Positions 45,952 through 57,442 are shown, counted from the first letter of the stretch. The stretch: DNA of 64,000 bases from Enterobacteriaceae bacterium LSJC7 (GCA_000302695.1 AMFN01000002.1:931948-995947), one strand, 5' to 3'. The notes: a model not told the origin generated them from the sequence alone. A program made the numbers and translations.

Positions 45952-46752
45952 ATGATGATGAATTTTCCCAGGATTTCGGGGGAGACACAGCAGGCGATTA
46001 ACACTCTCGGACACTGGCTGGCGCACAATGAGTTCAGCGCAGACCGCCACTTTGGTGCTGATGACGCCATCATCCTGGCGGGTAATGCGGTTATCCCGAC
46101 TATTGATGCAGCATGCCGGCTCGCGGCCAACAGCGAAATGCCGTTGGTGCTTAGCGGGGGCATTGGGCATTCCACCACGTTTCTCTATGCTGCCATTGCC
46201 CAGCATCCCACCTACAACACGCTGCCTACCACCGGACGCCCGGAGGCGGCCATTCTCGCCGACATCGCTCGCCACTTCTGGAATGTAGCGCCCGAGCGCA
46301 TTCACATTGAAAGTCGCTCAACAAACTGTGGTGAAAACGCCGCGTTCAGCCGTGACCTGCTGGCGGCAAAAGGGCTGCAACCACAGCACCTGATTGTCGT
46401 GCAGGACCCCACCATGCAGCGCAGAACGCTTGCCACTTTTTCCCGTGTCTATCAGGACCAGCCAGCCATACCTCAATGGGTGAGCTACCCAGGCGTGGTG
46501 CCAGAGGTTTACGCGGATGACCGTTCACTACATTTTGTGGGGGGCGATAAGGGGCTGTGGCCAATGGAGCGCTATCTGTCTTTGATACTGGGTGAAGTCC
46601 CGCGCCTGCGTGATGATGAAAAGGGTTATGGTCCGGGCGGGAAGGACTTTATCGTGCATGTTGATATCCCGCAGCATATTGAGCAAGCGTGGCAGCTATT
46701 ACGTGACGATCCCTTGCTCACTGGTGCGCTACAGCAGCGCGACATGTTGTAA
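45952..46752 (+). CDS. ydcF: YdcF, DUF218-domain protein
   Basis: 266 residues from the first of three consecutive ATG codons, the same length as E. coli YdcF; GGAG lies eight bases upstream. DUF218 core: DDAIILAGNAV, LVLSGGIGHST, IHIESRSTNCGENA, VVQDPTMQRRT. E. coli YdcF binds S-adenosylmethionine, but its reaction is not known. In E. coli aldA follows; here a decayed stretch does. Confidence 0.95.
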   Translation: MMMNFPRISGETQQAINTLGHWLAHNEFSADRHFGADDAIILAGNAVIPTIDAACRLAANSEMPLVLSGGIGHSTTFLYAAIAQHPTYNTLPTTGRPEAAILADIARHFWNVAPERIHIESRSTNCGENAAFSRDLLAAKGLQPQHLIVVQDPTMQRRTLATFSRVYQDQPAIPQWVSYPGVVPEVYADDRSLHFVGGDKGLWPMERYLSLILGEVPRLRDDEKGYGPGGKDFIVHVDIPQHIEQAWQLLRDDPLLTGALQQRDML

Positions 46753-47389
46753 TCCTCACGCCGAGCGTTTGCGTAGCCAGCTTCCAAACGGTCATACCAC
46801 CTGTTCCGCGTTGATGATAGACAGCGCGGGCCTGCCTCTGGTCGTGAAAGCCATTGTGCATTCGTGCGTTATTAACAGCGGGTGTGTGGTTGTGCCGGGT
46901 ACCTATAGCCGTCACGGATCATGTAGCGGTGCACAGGCAAATTCGGGGGTTATTCCATCATTTGTTCAGATGCCAATCCACCAGAAACGCTTTATTATTT
47001 TTAAGCGTTACTTTCCTGGAGGGCCGATATAGCTACATCGCTGTTAATGTATTCATATTACGGATAGCGCCGGAGAGGTCAGTGAGTACAGGTGAGTCGT
47101 GGTCTGTTGGTTCGTCGTGTTATGCATTATGGTTCTGTCATTGCCAGAGAGACGGCTTTTAGCAAGACGGTGGCGTGGTGTGCAATGCATTGACCGGACT
47201 AACGATGTACCGGATTGCTATACAGTGAGTCGCCTTTAGCGCCAGGCTAGCGGAACAGTTAAGAGTAGTCACCGTGTGATTTTTAGTTACCCTCACTATA
47301 ACTATAGGTATTTTATTTGGGTGATAAAAAATTAACAAAAGTTATTATAAAGAGCGGAGAAATACCTTTTAAAAAGGCCGCTTTGTGAC
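46753..47389. other. Gap without a supported gene after ydcF
   Basis: 637 bases between ydcF and the prophage repressor. Several short open frames occur, but none has a ribosome site or recognisable product. At the right end AGCGG (47350s) and CCGCT (47376-47380) flank a nested CCTTTT/AAAAGG, which could end the leftward repressor transcript. The stretch looks like worn-down DNA at the edge of a prophage remnant. Confidence 0.4.
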
Positions 47390-47794
47390 TCACTTACGCT
47401 GGGACTGTTTTTTCCTCACGGTCAGAAGCTCTTCAAACAGTCGGTTAAAGTTCTCAACGCGTGCTTCAAGCTCGGTAATCTGGTTCTCTTTTTCTGATTC
47501 AGGAAGAGAATCAAACAGTTCAAGCAGACGCTTTTGTCGGTCATCAAGCTCAATGGGAAGCTGATCTGCCTCAAGTGGCGATTGGTCTTCATCGCCAAAC
47601 AACAACCATGTTGGCGAACATTTCAGCGCCTGTGAGAGGGCGAACAGCGTTTTACCTTTCGGCTCAGCCTGTCCATTTTCCCATTTGAACACGCTGACGC
47701 TGGATTTACTTACCTTATCTGCAACCTGTTGCTGCGTCAGGCCCAGTTTCTTGCGTCTTTCTGTGAGACGATCGCTCAGAGTTTCATTTTTCAT
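47390..47794 (-). CDS. DicA-like prophage repressor (XRE helix-turn-helix)
   Basis: 134 residues. N-terminal helix-turn-helix (LTQQQVADKVSKSSVSVFKW, then ENGQAEPKGK) and a C-terminal coiled segment (LLELFDSLPESEKENQ, FNRLFEELL). Sequence and length agree closely with DicA, the repressor of the Qin prophage in E. coli, in the shared SPTWLLFGDED segment. DicA represses a divergent promoter controlling a cell-division inhibitor. The divergent Cro-like partner is not found here. Confidence 0.85.
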   Translation of the reverse strand: MKNETLSDRLTERRKKLGLTQQQVADKVSKSSVSVFKWENGQAEPKGKTLFALSQALKCSPTWLLFGDEDQSPLEADQLPIELDDRQKRLLELFDSLPESEKENQITELEARVENFNRLFEELLTVRKKQSQRK

Positions 47795-47805
47795 GAGTAT
47801 AATAT

Positions 47806-47857
47806 AAGTTAACTTGACATAACTTTTGTTATAATTTAGCTTAATAACTCAAGTTAT
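47806..47857. promoter_or_regulatory. Operators of the DicA-like repressor
   Basis: Three dyads lie in the gap: AAGTTAACTT (47806-47815), ATAAC-TTTT-GTTAT (47819-47832) and ATAACT-CA-AGTTAT (47844-47857). The last two share ATAAC-N4-GTTAT with the same 14-base length. TTGACA at 47814-47819 and TATAAT at 47830-47835 are embedded, although their spacing to each other is too short for one promoter. This is the classic layout of a phage immunity region. Confidence 0.7.
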
Positions 47858-48061
47858 GAAAGGATGAGTCTGTTGATTTAGTGTGCGCCAGTGAACGTCA
47901 TTTGTCACATACGACTTGTGTAAGAGCTGATTGAACTGGCTACATTGTCTCATGACTCTCATTGTTTTGCGGTCTGAAGGGCGCGTCCTGGGCGGGTTTC
48001 AGCGGCCGAATTCTCAAAGAAAAATGATAACAACACGCTACAGACTCTTGTTGAGGTTGAT

Positions 48062-48499
48062 ATGTCACCTGGTTGGATAAAAATTGATGCTATTACCCCG
48101 GACAAGCCTGAGATTTATCTCATTTCTGAAATTCTCAATATCGACCCGGATGCTGTGCTGGGAAAACTGGTACGGCTATGGTCGTGGGCAGATGTGCAAA
48201 CCATAAAAGGTAATGCAGTCTGTATTACACGTCATCTTATTGACCGGGTGGTGTTCATGCCGGGGTTCGCGGATGCGTTAATACAGGCAGGTTGGTTGCA
48301 TGAGAACCCTTGCTGTCTGTCATTACCCAATTTTGAGCGTCATAACCCGGCATCCAGTAAAGAGCGAGCGCTGGGAAAATACATGTCGATGAGTCCTCTT
48401 TATGAAGGCACCGCCGGGTGTATCAGGGCAGATGCGTCTGAGCAAAAACATGGTGCTCTGGCGATTAATGACTCCGATACGCAGCGTATTGCAGGGTAA
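48062..48499 (+). pseudogene. Truncated phage replication-type protein
   Basis: 145 codons beginning SPGWIKIDAITPDKPEIY, a pattern seen at the N-terminus of lambdoid/Klebsiella phage replication proteins (DNA-binding domain with WIKxD...DPDAVLGKLVRLW...GFADALIQAGWL...LPNFERHN). Those proteins continue for another 150 or more residues; here the similarity stops after about residue 110 and a foreign tail runs to a stop. It is therefore probably a deletion remnant, although it might still be translated. Confidence 0.65.
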
Positions 48500-48571
48500 G
48501 GCCGAAAGCCTGCATATCATCAATATATTCATAGCAATTATTGTTTGTCGATAATTTCCTCGATGTGCGTC

Positions 48572-48642
48572 ATTTTTTGTGGAAAATAGCGTCAACTTTG
48601 TTTGTAAAAAAACTATTTTTCGCTATTTTCCGCACAAAAAAT
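48572..48642. repeat. Long imperfect inverted repeat in the prophage remnant
   Basis: Left arm 48572-48591 (ATTTTTTGTGGAAAATAGCG) matches the inverse of right arm 48621-48642 except for two extra bases (CG) in the right arm. The 29-base AT-rich loop has further A/T pairing. No gene overlaps it. It could encode a structured RNA or be a phage cis-site. Confidence 0.6.
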
Positions 48643-48730
48643 AAACATAGCGCATGGAATATAAAAATTATCAATGGAGATGATTGATTAGATTAACTAA
48701 TTTGGGTACTTTTTGGCTTACAGTGTCCGC

Positions 48731-48736
48731 TATAAT
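48731..48736 (+). promoter_or_regulatory. Candidate promoter -10 element
   Basis: A perfect TATAAT 75 bases before the small gene at 48811. The matching -35 region is T-rich and poor (around 48708-48713). Confidence 0.35.
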
Positions 48737-48810
48737 CGATTGCTGGCGCTCTTAGTTAAATATCTACCGCGTACGGCAAAGCATTAGCCAGCAGAAGGCC
48801 GGAGTAAATC

Positions 48811-49008
48811 GTGATAATACCTGACCATTCAATTCGAGGTTTTGAGGAAAGTAGCCGCCCTGTCATTATTTTTCGTAACGAAGATGGAACCTTCGCCAGC
48901 GGATTTGTATTACGTGATGATGAATATGTTACCAGTGAACGCATGACTCGCGAAGCACTCAGGGCTGCCGGTTTCCCAATAGTGGAAGTAGCTGAAAATA
49001 GTTTTTAA
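48811..49008 (+). CDS. Small 65-residue protein in the prophage remnant
   Basis: GTG start at 48811 with GGAG six bases upstream. The product (SIRGFEESSRPVIIFRNEDG, then REALRAAGFPIVEVAE) is acidic, with a compact alpha/beta look and no signal peptide. Reading frame and ribosome site both look real, in contrast to the worn DNA around it. I do not recognise it; a phage accessory protein is most likely. Confidence 0.5.
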   Translation: MIIPDHSIRGFEESSRPVIIFRNEDGTFASGFVLRDDEYVTSERMTREALRAAGFPIVEVAENSF

Positions 49009-49755
49009 ATAGCAATGGGTTTGAACAACCCTGAGAAATGGCAGTGCCGGTGGAGATAAGGTGGCACTAGCATTCTGCTTGATAACAACTTTGTTATTTA
49101 TTTTTGACAATAGCAATACCGCAGACCGCTATATTTATTCTGTGGTGTTCGTCATGCTGTGCGTGAGAGAAAACCATATGGCGGTGAGGCATTATTCCCG
49201 AACAATACAATGCCGGTGTAGTTGACCTGGCTAATATTATAGAAGATAGCGTTGAATCATCTGACTTTAAGAAGCTTTATCTTGACGAGTAACTGTCATC
49301 AGGATCAGCGGTGAAGAGACAGATTTTTAAAGACTGCCACGAAGATAAAACTTTTTGTTAGAAATGAGAGGCTCATCAATAAGTCCTGATTGATACTTGC
49401 TGAGTAAATAGATTCATTTCCTGGTTAGTCATGTGGCTTAATGAGGCTGACAACTTATGACCCTTTCAATTTGATAGAAAAAACAACCTGGACGCCATAA
49501 AAAAATTGAGATCACAGTCAATATAATGAAAATACATTGCATTTGGCGTAAATGATTTCTTAAAACATATATGAAGAAATTTAGTGCAATCAATATATAA
49601 CAAAACGAATAAAAATCCCTTTATTATTTCGTTTTCAGTTATATGCGATAAGTGTTCACCGTTTATCAGTGGGAACGGTATCCCAAAATAGAGATTTTCA
49701 ATCTACGCCAAATCAATGTACTATACCCCCCTATAGTATTAGCGAGGATCAGACC
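49009..49755. other. Worn AT-rich stretch left of frmR
   Basis: About 750 bases with no complete gene. One 30-codon remnant can be read at 49200-49292 (EQYNAGVVDLANIIED, then SSDFKKLYLDE and a stop), which looks like the end of a lost protein. The rest (49370-49660) is very AT-rich. This marks the right part of the prophage remnant. Confidence 0.45.
49719..49738 (+). promoter_or_regulatory. FrmR operator
   Basis: TACTATA (49719-49725), six C, TATAGTA (49732-49738): a perfect dyad around a G/C tract, the pattern of CsoR/RcnR/FrmR-family operators. It lies 17 bases before frmR and overlaps a possible -10 (TACTAT), so binding should block transcription until formaldehyde inactivates FrmR. Confidence 0.85.
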
Positions 49756-50031
49756 ATGCCGCACTCCCCGGAAGACAAAAAACGAATCCTTACTCGCGTA
49801 CGGCGCATCCGTGGCCAGGTCGAGGCGCTGGAGCGTGCGTTAGAAGGCGACACCTCCTGTGCGGCTATACTGCAACAAATCGCCGCGGTACGCGGAGCGG
49901 CAAACGGGCTGATGGGAGAGATGGTAGAAATCCATCTTCAGGATGAGCTGGTCACTGGCGATACCACGCCGGAACTGCGGGCTGCGCGGATGGCGGAAAT
50001 TGGCACTCTGTTGCGCGCCTATCTGAAATAA
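49756..50031 (+). CDS. frmR: FrmR formaldehyde-sensing repressor
   Basis: 91 residues, the E. coli length, all-helical DUF156/CsoR family. The ATG at 49756 gives Pro2 (after removal of Met) and Cys35 (GDTSCAAIL), the pair cross-linked by formaldehyde in E. coli FrmR. Helix 1 has the conserved ILTRVRRIRGQVEALE. It lies 24 bases before frmA. Confidence 0.96.
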   Translation: MPHSPEDKKRILTRVRRIRGQVEALERALEGDTSCAAILQQIAAVRGAANGLMGEMVEIHLQDELVTGDTTPELRAARMAEIGTLLRAYLK

Positions 50032-51174
<1,143 letters not shown>

Positions 51175-51180
51175 TCCCTG

Positions 51181-51212
51181 GGCCGGTACAAATGTACCGG
51201 CCCTTTCTTTAT
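51181..51212 (+). terminator. Terminator of frmRA
   Basis: GGCCGGTACA and TGTACCGGCC (51181-51202) form a 10-base stem around AA, followed by a T-rich tract. The T tract runs directly into the first CRISPR-like repeat. Confidence 0.8.
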
Positions 51213-51417
51213 TCACTGCTGAGCAGACAGTTAAGAAGTGACGTTTTCGTGAGCGTAAGCGCTGTCATTGGTTTACTGTCGAGCAGACAGCTAAGAAGCA
51301 GAACCGGATATTGGTTAACATCCGGTCTTCGTTCACTGCCGTACGGCAGCTAAGGAGGTTTGGCTTCAATACCCGCCAGAACTCAGCCAGTTCACAGCCG
51401 GTCAGGCAGTTAATAAG
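51211..51417 (+). CRISPR. Degenerate type I-F-like CRISPR array, four repeats, three 32-base spacers
   Basis: Repeats at 51211-51238, 51271-51298, 51331-51357 and 51390-51417 resemble the type I-F repeat (GTTCACTGCCGTA, CAGGCAGCTTAGAAA). Spacers 51239-51270, 51299-51330 and 51358-51389 are each exactly 32 bases, the type I-F standard. All repeats differ from consensus. The Csy4-type hairpin survives in most: repeat 2 has CTGTC-GAGCA-GACAG, a compensated stem change; repeat 3 has CTGCC-GTAC-GGCAG with a one-base shorter loop; repeats 1 and 4 have a mismatch. No cas gene is in the window and no leader lies to the left. Confidence 0.8.
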
Positions 51418-51552
51418 CAGTGCGGACCCAGCCACAGGCAGCAGCCCGCTACCCCCCATAGTCACCTGTCAGTTACCATAAACAACAGGCTACCCTCGCG
51501 TTCCATACTCAAACCCTTAACAACCCTTTCATTAATGGCGATATTTGCGCCG

Positions 51553-51618
51553 TTGCATTCTTTCTGGCACCAGCGTATAACCTTTCTCTTATCTGGATGT
51601 TTAGACGTCTGTACGTAT
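51553..51618 (+). promoter_or_regulatory. mmuPM promoter with three MetJ boxes
   Basis: TTGCAT (51553-51558), 17 bases, TATAAC (51576-51581) make a good sigma-70 promoter. Just downstream three abutting 8-base met boxes can be read: GGATGTTT (51595-51602), AGACGTCT (51603-51610, perfect consensus) and GTACGTAT (51611-51618). MetJ with S-adenosylmethionine should repress mmuPM. Confidence 0.8.
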
Positions 51619-51628
51619 GGAAGGCACT

Positions 51629-53035
51629 ATGCAGCAACCTGATTGCGAAGGTCAGTTTCACCGCACCATGAAGACACGCCACCTGATCATGCTGTCGCTG
51701 GGTGGCGTAATTGGCACGGGTCTGTTTTTTAACACGGGCTACATTATTTCCACGACCGGTGCCGCTGGCACGCTGCTCGCTTACCTGATTGGTGCGCTGG
51801 TGGTCTGGCTTGTCATGCAGTGCCTTGGTGAACTTGCCGTGGCAATGCCGGAAACCGGCGCGTTTCACGTGTATGCAGCACGCTACCTCAGCCCGGCAAC
51901 TGGCTATACCGTCGCCTGGCTCTACTGGCTTACCTGGACGGTGGCGCTTGGCTCCAGCTTCACTGCCGCCGGATTTTGCATGCAGTACTGGTTCCCGACA
52001 GTGCCCGTCTGGATCTGGTGCCTGATTTTCTGCGTGGCTATTTTCTTGCTTAATGTCGTTTCATCGCGCTTTTTTGCCGAAGGGGAGTTCTGGTTCTCAC
52101 TGGTTAAAGTGATCACCATCGTGGCGTTTATCCTGCTGGGAGGCGCTGCGATGTTCGGCTTTATTCCCCTTGCCGACGGTACGCCTGCACCGTACTTCTC
52201 TAACCTGACATCCAGCGGTTGGCTGCCGCATGGTGTGATGCCCATTATTATGACAATGGTGGCGGTGAATTTTGCCTTCTCCGGTACTGAGCTTATCGGT
52301 ATTGCGGCAGGAGAAACGGAAAACCCGCGCAAAGTCCTTCCGGTTGCTATTCGCACCACCATTGCACGCCTGATTGTGTTCTTTATTGGCACCGTGCTGG
52401 TACTGGCAGCGCTCATCCCGATGGAAGAGGCCGGTGTAGCAAAAAGCCCGTTCGTGCTGGTCTTTGAAAAAATCGGCATTCCCTATGCTGCGGATATCAT
52501 CAACTTTGTGATCCTGACAGCCATCCTGTCGGCGGCTAACTCTGGTCTGTACGCCTCCGGGCGCATGCTGTGGTCGCTGTCTAACGAGCGCACGCTACCA
52601 CGCTGCTTTGCGCGACTCACACGCCGCGGTATTCCGCTCACTGCACTTTCAGTGAGCATGTTAGGCGGGGTACTGGCGCTATTTTCAAGCGTTGTTGCGC
52701 CAGATACCGTATTTGTTGCGCTGTCGGCCATCTCCGGGTTTGCGGTAGTGGCGGTGTGGCTGGCGATATGCGCCTCTCATTTTATGTTCCGTCGCCATCA
52801 TCTGCGCAGCGGCAGTGTGGATGCATTGCACTATCGCGCGCCGTGGTACCCGTTAACACCGGTACTTGGTTTTGTACTGTGCCTTGTGGCCTGTGTTGGG
52901 CTGGCGTTCGACCCTGAGCAGCGCATTGCGCTGTGGTGCGGCATACCGTTTGTGGCATTCTGTTACGCTACCTATTTTATCACGCAGAAACTCTCATCCC
53001 GACAGCAACAGAAGGTGTCCAATGCCGCTGATTAA
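51629..53035 (+). CDS. mmuP: S-methylmethionine permease
   Basis: 468 residues, close to E. coli MmuP. Amino acid-polyamine-cation family with about twelve helices; the signature in helix 1 is [16 protein letters not shown]. The start at 51629 has GGAAGG upstream. It imports S-methylmethionine, a plant-derived sulfur compound, for the next gene's enzyme. Confidence 0.96.
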   Translation: MQQPDCEGQFHRTMKTRHLIMLSLGGVIGTGLFFNTGYIISTTGAAGTLLAYLIGALVVWLVMQCLGELAVAMPETGAFHVYAARYLSPATGYTVAWLYWLTWTVALGSSFTAAGFCMQYWFPTVPVWIWCLIFCVAIFLLNVVSSRFFAEGEFWFSLVKVITIVAFILLGGAAMFGFIPLADGTPAPYFSNLTSSGWLPHGVMPIIMTMVAVNFAFSGTELIGIAAGETENPRKVLPVAIRTTIARLIVFFIGTVLVLAALIPMEEAGVAKSPFVLVFEKIGIPYAADIINFVILTAILSAANSGLYASGRMLWSLSNERTLPRCFARLTRRGIPLTALSVSMLGGVLALFSSVVAPDTVFVALSAISGFAVVAVWLAICASHFMFRRHHLRSGSVDALHYRAPWYPLTPVLGFVLCLVACVGLAFDPEQRIALWCGIPFVAFCYATYFITQKLSSRQQQKVSNAAD

Positions 53036-53963
53036 TCCCGTTGCCGCCATCCTCCAGCGTGACCGTTTTATGGTGCTTGATGGCGCCCTCGCCACCGAAC
53101 TGGAAGCCCGTGGTTGCAATCTGCTCGACAGCCTGTGGTCAGCCAAAGTATTGCTGGAACAGCCAGAGATCATCACTGAGGTTCATCTTGATTACTTTCG
53201 CGCAGGCGCGCAGGTTGCCACTACAGCCAGCTATCAGGCATCGGCCGAGGGGTTTGCCACACGGGGCATTGGCCCTGAGCAGGCACATGCGCTGATAGTG
53301 AAAAGTGTGGCGCTGGCATCACTGGCGCGTAGCACTTATCTCAAAGAAGCGCCCGATGCCGGGCCGCTGCTGGTGGCCGGGTCGGTCGGTCCGTACGGTG
53401 CATTTCTGGCCGACGGCTCCGAATATCGCGGCGATTACCAGCGTTCTGCCATTCAGTTTCAGGACTTTCATCGCCCGCGTATTGCGGCGCTGGTTGACGC
53501 TGGCGCTGATTTACTGGCCTGCGAGACGCTGCCGTCCTTTGCCGAGCTTCAGGCGCTGACGGCGCTGTTGCACAACGAATTTCCGACTATCGGCGCGTGG
53601 TTCTCCTTTACGCTGCGTGATGAGCAGCACATCAGCGATGGAACACCGCTGGCAGGGGTTGCCAACTGGCTTAACGCGTGCCCACAGGCGCTGTCTGTTG
53701 GCATTAACTGCGTACCGCTGGAGACGGCCAGCGCCGCGCTGCGTCATCTGAGTGAACTGACGCCGTTACCGCTGGTGGTATACCCTAATTCGGGTGAGGA
53801 ATATGACGCCCAGCGCAAAGAGTGGCACCGTGATGGGCACAGTTGCCACAGCCTGGACGCATATCTGGATGAATGGTTAAACGCAGGCGCACGTCTGATT
53901 GGCGGCTGTTGCCGCACGTCGCCCGCAGACATTACCTCACTGGCTGTGCGCGCAAAGTATTAG
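53022..53963 (+). CDS. mmuM: Homocysteine S-methyltransferase
   Basis: 313 residues, overlapping mmuP by 14 bases. Zinc-binding cysteines in GINCVP and GGCCRTSP, with the N-terminal [13 protein letters not shown] strand typical of the family. It transfers a methyl group from S-methylmethionine to homocysteine, giving two methionines. The stop overlaps that of the convergent gene. Confidence 0.96.
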   Translation: MPLINPVAAILQRDRFMVLDGALATELEARGCNLLDSLWSAKVLLEQPEIITEVHLDYFRAGAQVATTASYQASAEGFATRGIGPEQAHALIVKSVALASLARSTYLKEAPDAGPLLVAGSVGPYGAFLADGSEYRGDYQRSAIQFQDFHRPRIAALVDAGADLLACETLPSFAELQALTALLHNEFPTIGAWFSFTLRDEQHISDGTPLAGVANWLNACPQALSVGINCVPLETASAALRHLSELTPLPLVVYPNSGEEYDAQRKEWHRDGHSCHSLDAYLDEWLNAGARLIGGCCRTSPADITSLAVRAKY

Positions 53964-54280
53964 CAAAAGGCAAGACGCAGGTGTGCATGGGGCTGCATCA
54001 GCAGTGCAAACAGGCTTTGCACATTGAGCGCCCGCACGTTGACAGGATGGTTATCGTGCCAGATGCTCATCCGGCAAAGCCGCAGCCAGGTGATAATTGC
54101 CGCGGCCAGCAGCGAGCAGACCTCCTGCGTCTGGCTACACACCACCGTTCCCTCAGGCTGATCGGCCAGGGTGTTCAGCAGTACGCTGAAGTCGGTGGGG
54201 GCAAGCAGGGCTTCAATATTAGGGAGCAGCCTTTGGGTAACAGGCTCGCAAAGGTTTAGTGTCAGCGTTGATGTTGTCAT
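53960..54280 (-). CDS. Small 106-residue protein of unknown function
   Basis: From the ATG at 54280, preceded by a GGGAGAG ribosome site. The product (LTLNLCEPVTQRLLPNIEAL, later SLLAAAIITWLRLCRM and [20 protein letters not shown]) looks globular and helical with no signal peptide. Tail-to-tail four-base overlap with mmuM. I do not recognise it. Confidence 0.6.
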   Translation of the reverse strand: MTTSTLTLNLCEPVTQRLLPNIEALLAPTDFSVLLNTLADQPEGTVVCSQTQEVCSLLAAAIITWLRLCRMSIWHDNHPVNVRALNVQSLFALLMQPHAHLRLAFC

Positions 54281-54344
54281 GGTGCTATTCTCTCCCGGAA
54301 TAACACGTATTTGAAATGAATTTTTATGATTTTGCGCCAGGCAT

Positions 54345-54368
54345 AAAAAAGCCACCCGCAGGTGGCTT
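54345..54368 (-). terminator. Terminator of the DUF1471 gene
   Basis: On the minus strand AAGCCACC and GGTGGCTT (54368-54349) pair around a four-base loop and run into a T-run (54350-54345). Confidence 0.85.
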
Positions 54369-54386
54369 GTTACAGAGCGCAAGACG

Positions 54387-54677
54387 TTATTTGTCTGCTT
54401 TTTTGTACACCTCGGCAACGGCTTCGAAGTTCGGGCCGTGCTCACGTGCTGCAATGATTCTGTAGTACTCACCGCCTTTATCATCGGCAAGTTTAGACAG
54501 TTTGTCATGCAGGTCACTTGGGGAAGAAATAGCACCGCCAGAAGCAGACACGTTCACATTACCCAAAGAGGCCAGTTTGAAGTGGTCGGCTTCGTCTTTC
54601 GAGATTTGAGTGGCAGCTACCGCGCCAAAAGAAACGGCAGACATTAAAATTGCTGCAAGTAAGGCTGTTTTTTTCAT
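54387..54677 (-). CDS. YdgH/BhsA/McbA-family (DUF1471) periplasmic protein
   Basis: 96 residues from the ATG at 54677 with a signal peptide (MKKTALLAAILMSAVSFGAV, cleavage after AA). The mature domain is DUF1471: LGNVNVSASGGAISSPSDLH, then KGGEYYRIIAAREHG and FEAVAEVYK. Members are induced by stress and affect biofilm or surface properties. Which paralogue it is cannot be said. Confidence 0.85.
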   Translation of the reverse strand: MKKTALLAAILMSAVSFGAVAATQISKDEADHFKLASLGNVNVSASGGAISSPSDLHDKLSKLADDKGGEYYRIIAAREHGPNFEAVAEVYKKADK

Positions 54678-54900
54678 CACTGAAGCATCCTTGTGAGTTC
54701 TTGAACGAATATGGCCACGCGGACCGTCACCAAAAGTGTAGTCGGCGTAGTACAAAATGCTATGCAATAACGTAGAGATTTTAATCCTTTGATTTAACGA
54801 GCGTAACAACTAATTAAAGCTAAGTTTCTTTTTTTCTAACGCGCGTGTGTTCATTGCATTTTTATGACTAAAAACCTGGAGATCCTGAGCATGTTCACCT

Positions 54901-55824
54901 TCACGCAGGCATCGATTTGCGGATACAAGCCAGGAGCGACAGTGCACCATGAGACAGCGGGCTGTCCACGCGCGTAAGAATACCGATAGGCTCACCGGCC
55001 CCCTGGGTTTCGACCGGGAGCGCGCGCAATGTACCCTGACGTAAATCTTCTTTTACCGCACCTGATGGCACAAACCATACATAGTGGTAATCCACCGTTA
55101 GCTGGCGTGACAGCGAGGCTGATAACGTTTCAATACAGGTTGTCGGTAATTTACAGCCCTGGCTTGCCAGCAACGTTTCAGCGTTCTGACGCGGCACGGT
55201 GCCTTTAGGCGATACCACGACCGGCCATTCCATAATCTGGCTTAGCGTGACGGTACCTGCCAGCAGCGGGTGGTCGGGGCGCACCACCAGTTTTAGCGAT
55301 TCCAGAAACAGCAATTCATAACTAAGCCCGGTCATCAGCTCCGGGTCGGACATGCGGCCAATGCCAAGGTCAATCTCTCCTGATTTCAACCCAGCCAGCA
55401 GCATGGTGTTATTCATGGTGGCGACCTGCAATGTCACACCGCTCTGGCTGGCGTGAAACTGACCGATAGCCAGCGGCAGAATACCCAGCGCCGCGGTAGG
55501 CAGTGCACCCACGCGCACCACATCAGCCGTCTGACCATCGCGGTGGCTTAACGACAGCGCGGCGTGGTTCAGGGCATCCAGCACTCTTACCGCGTGGATA
55601 AGAAACTGCTCGCCGGTGAGCGTGAGTTGTGCACCCAGCCGTCCGCGTTCAAACAGGCGTGTGCCGGTAAGCTGTTCGAGTTCATTAAGCGTTTTGGAGA
55701 GCGCAGGCTGGCTCAGGTTGAGCGTTTCAGCCGCGCGCCCCAGGGTTCCCTGCTGAGCGACGGCGACAAACGTGTGGAGGTGGCGTAAACGGATACGCTG
55801 GCTGAAGAGGGTATTTTTTTCCAT
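54901..55824 (-). CDS. ydcI: YdcI LysR-type regulator (PcaQ-like)
   Basis: 307 residues, same length and beginning as E. coli YdcI (LFSQRIRLRHLHTFVAVAQQ; helix-turn-helix RAAETLNLSQPALSKTL). The effector domain is complete (DVVRVGALPTAALGILP). The family includes PcaQ, activator of protocatechuate genes in alphaproteobacteria. Here it directly follows pcaHG on the same strand, which supports a PcaQ-like role sensing a pca pathway intermediate; the ligand is inferred. Confidence 0.93.
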   Translation of the reverse strand: MEKNTLFSQRIRLRHLHTFVAVAQQGTLGRAAETLNLSQPALSKTLNELEQLTGTRLFERGRLGAQLTLTGEQFLIHAVRVLDALNHAALSLSHRDGQTADVVRVGALPTAALGILPLAIGQFHASQSGVTLQVATMNNTMLLAGLKSGEIDLGIGRMSDPELMTGLSYELLFLESLKLVVRPDHPLLAGTVTLSQIMEWPVVVSPKGTVPRQNAETLLASQGCKLPTTCIETLSASLSRQLTVDYHYVWFVPSGAVKEDLRQGTLRALPVETQGAGEPIGILTRVDSPLSHGALSLLACIRKSMPA

Positions 55825-55928
55825 AACGGATGGTAAAAACAGCAGGCATGATGAGACAAGCTAACTTATTCAAATTTGATAACCTTGTTGCAAAATAAAA
55901 TTAACATTGCCAACCGTTCGTTATAGAT

Positions 55929-55951
55929 CCTGCCCGCATCGCGCGGGCAGG
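55929..55951 (-). other. Hairpin between pcaG and ydcI
   Basis: CCTGCCCGC (55929-55937) and GCGGGCAGG (55943-55951) form a perfect 9-base stem with a 5-base loop but no T-run. It could reduce read-through from pcaHG into ydcI or protect the transcript end. Confidence 0.55.
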
Positions 55952-55961
55952 AGGGGTTACA

Positions 55962-57394
<1,433 letters not shown>

Positions 57395-57425
57395 TTAATT
57401 TAAAGTGAAATTAAGCATGATTTTC

Positions 57426-57442
57426 CATAACGCTTTGTTATG
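57426..57442. promoter_or_regulatory. Candidate YdcI/PcaQ operator between pcaH and ydcJ
   Basis: CATAAC (57426-57431), five bases, GTTATG (57437-57442): a perfect dyad of the LysR type (T-N11-A), resembling the ATAACC-type PcaQ box of rhizobia. It lies about 107 bases upstream of pcaH and 131 upstream of ydcJ, so it could serve both. Confidence 0.55.

Noticed and set aside
46592-47032. A 146-codon frame overlapping the end of ydcF
   Set aside because: It begins inside ydcF in another frame and has no domain or ribosome site.
53960-54535. A longer, 191-codon version of the small gene beside mmuM
   Set aside because: The upstream part runs through the DUF1471 gene's terminator and coding region in another frame; the start at 54280 has a proper ribosome site.
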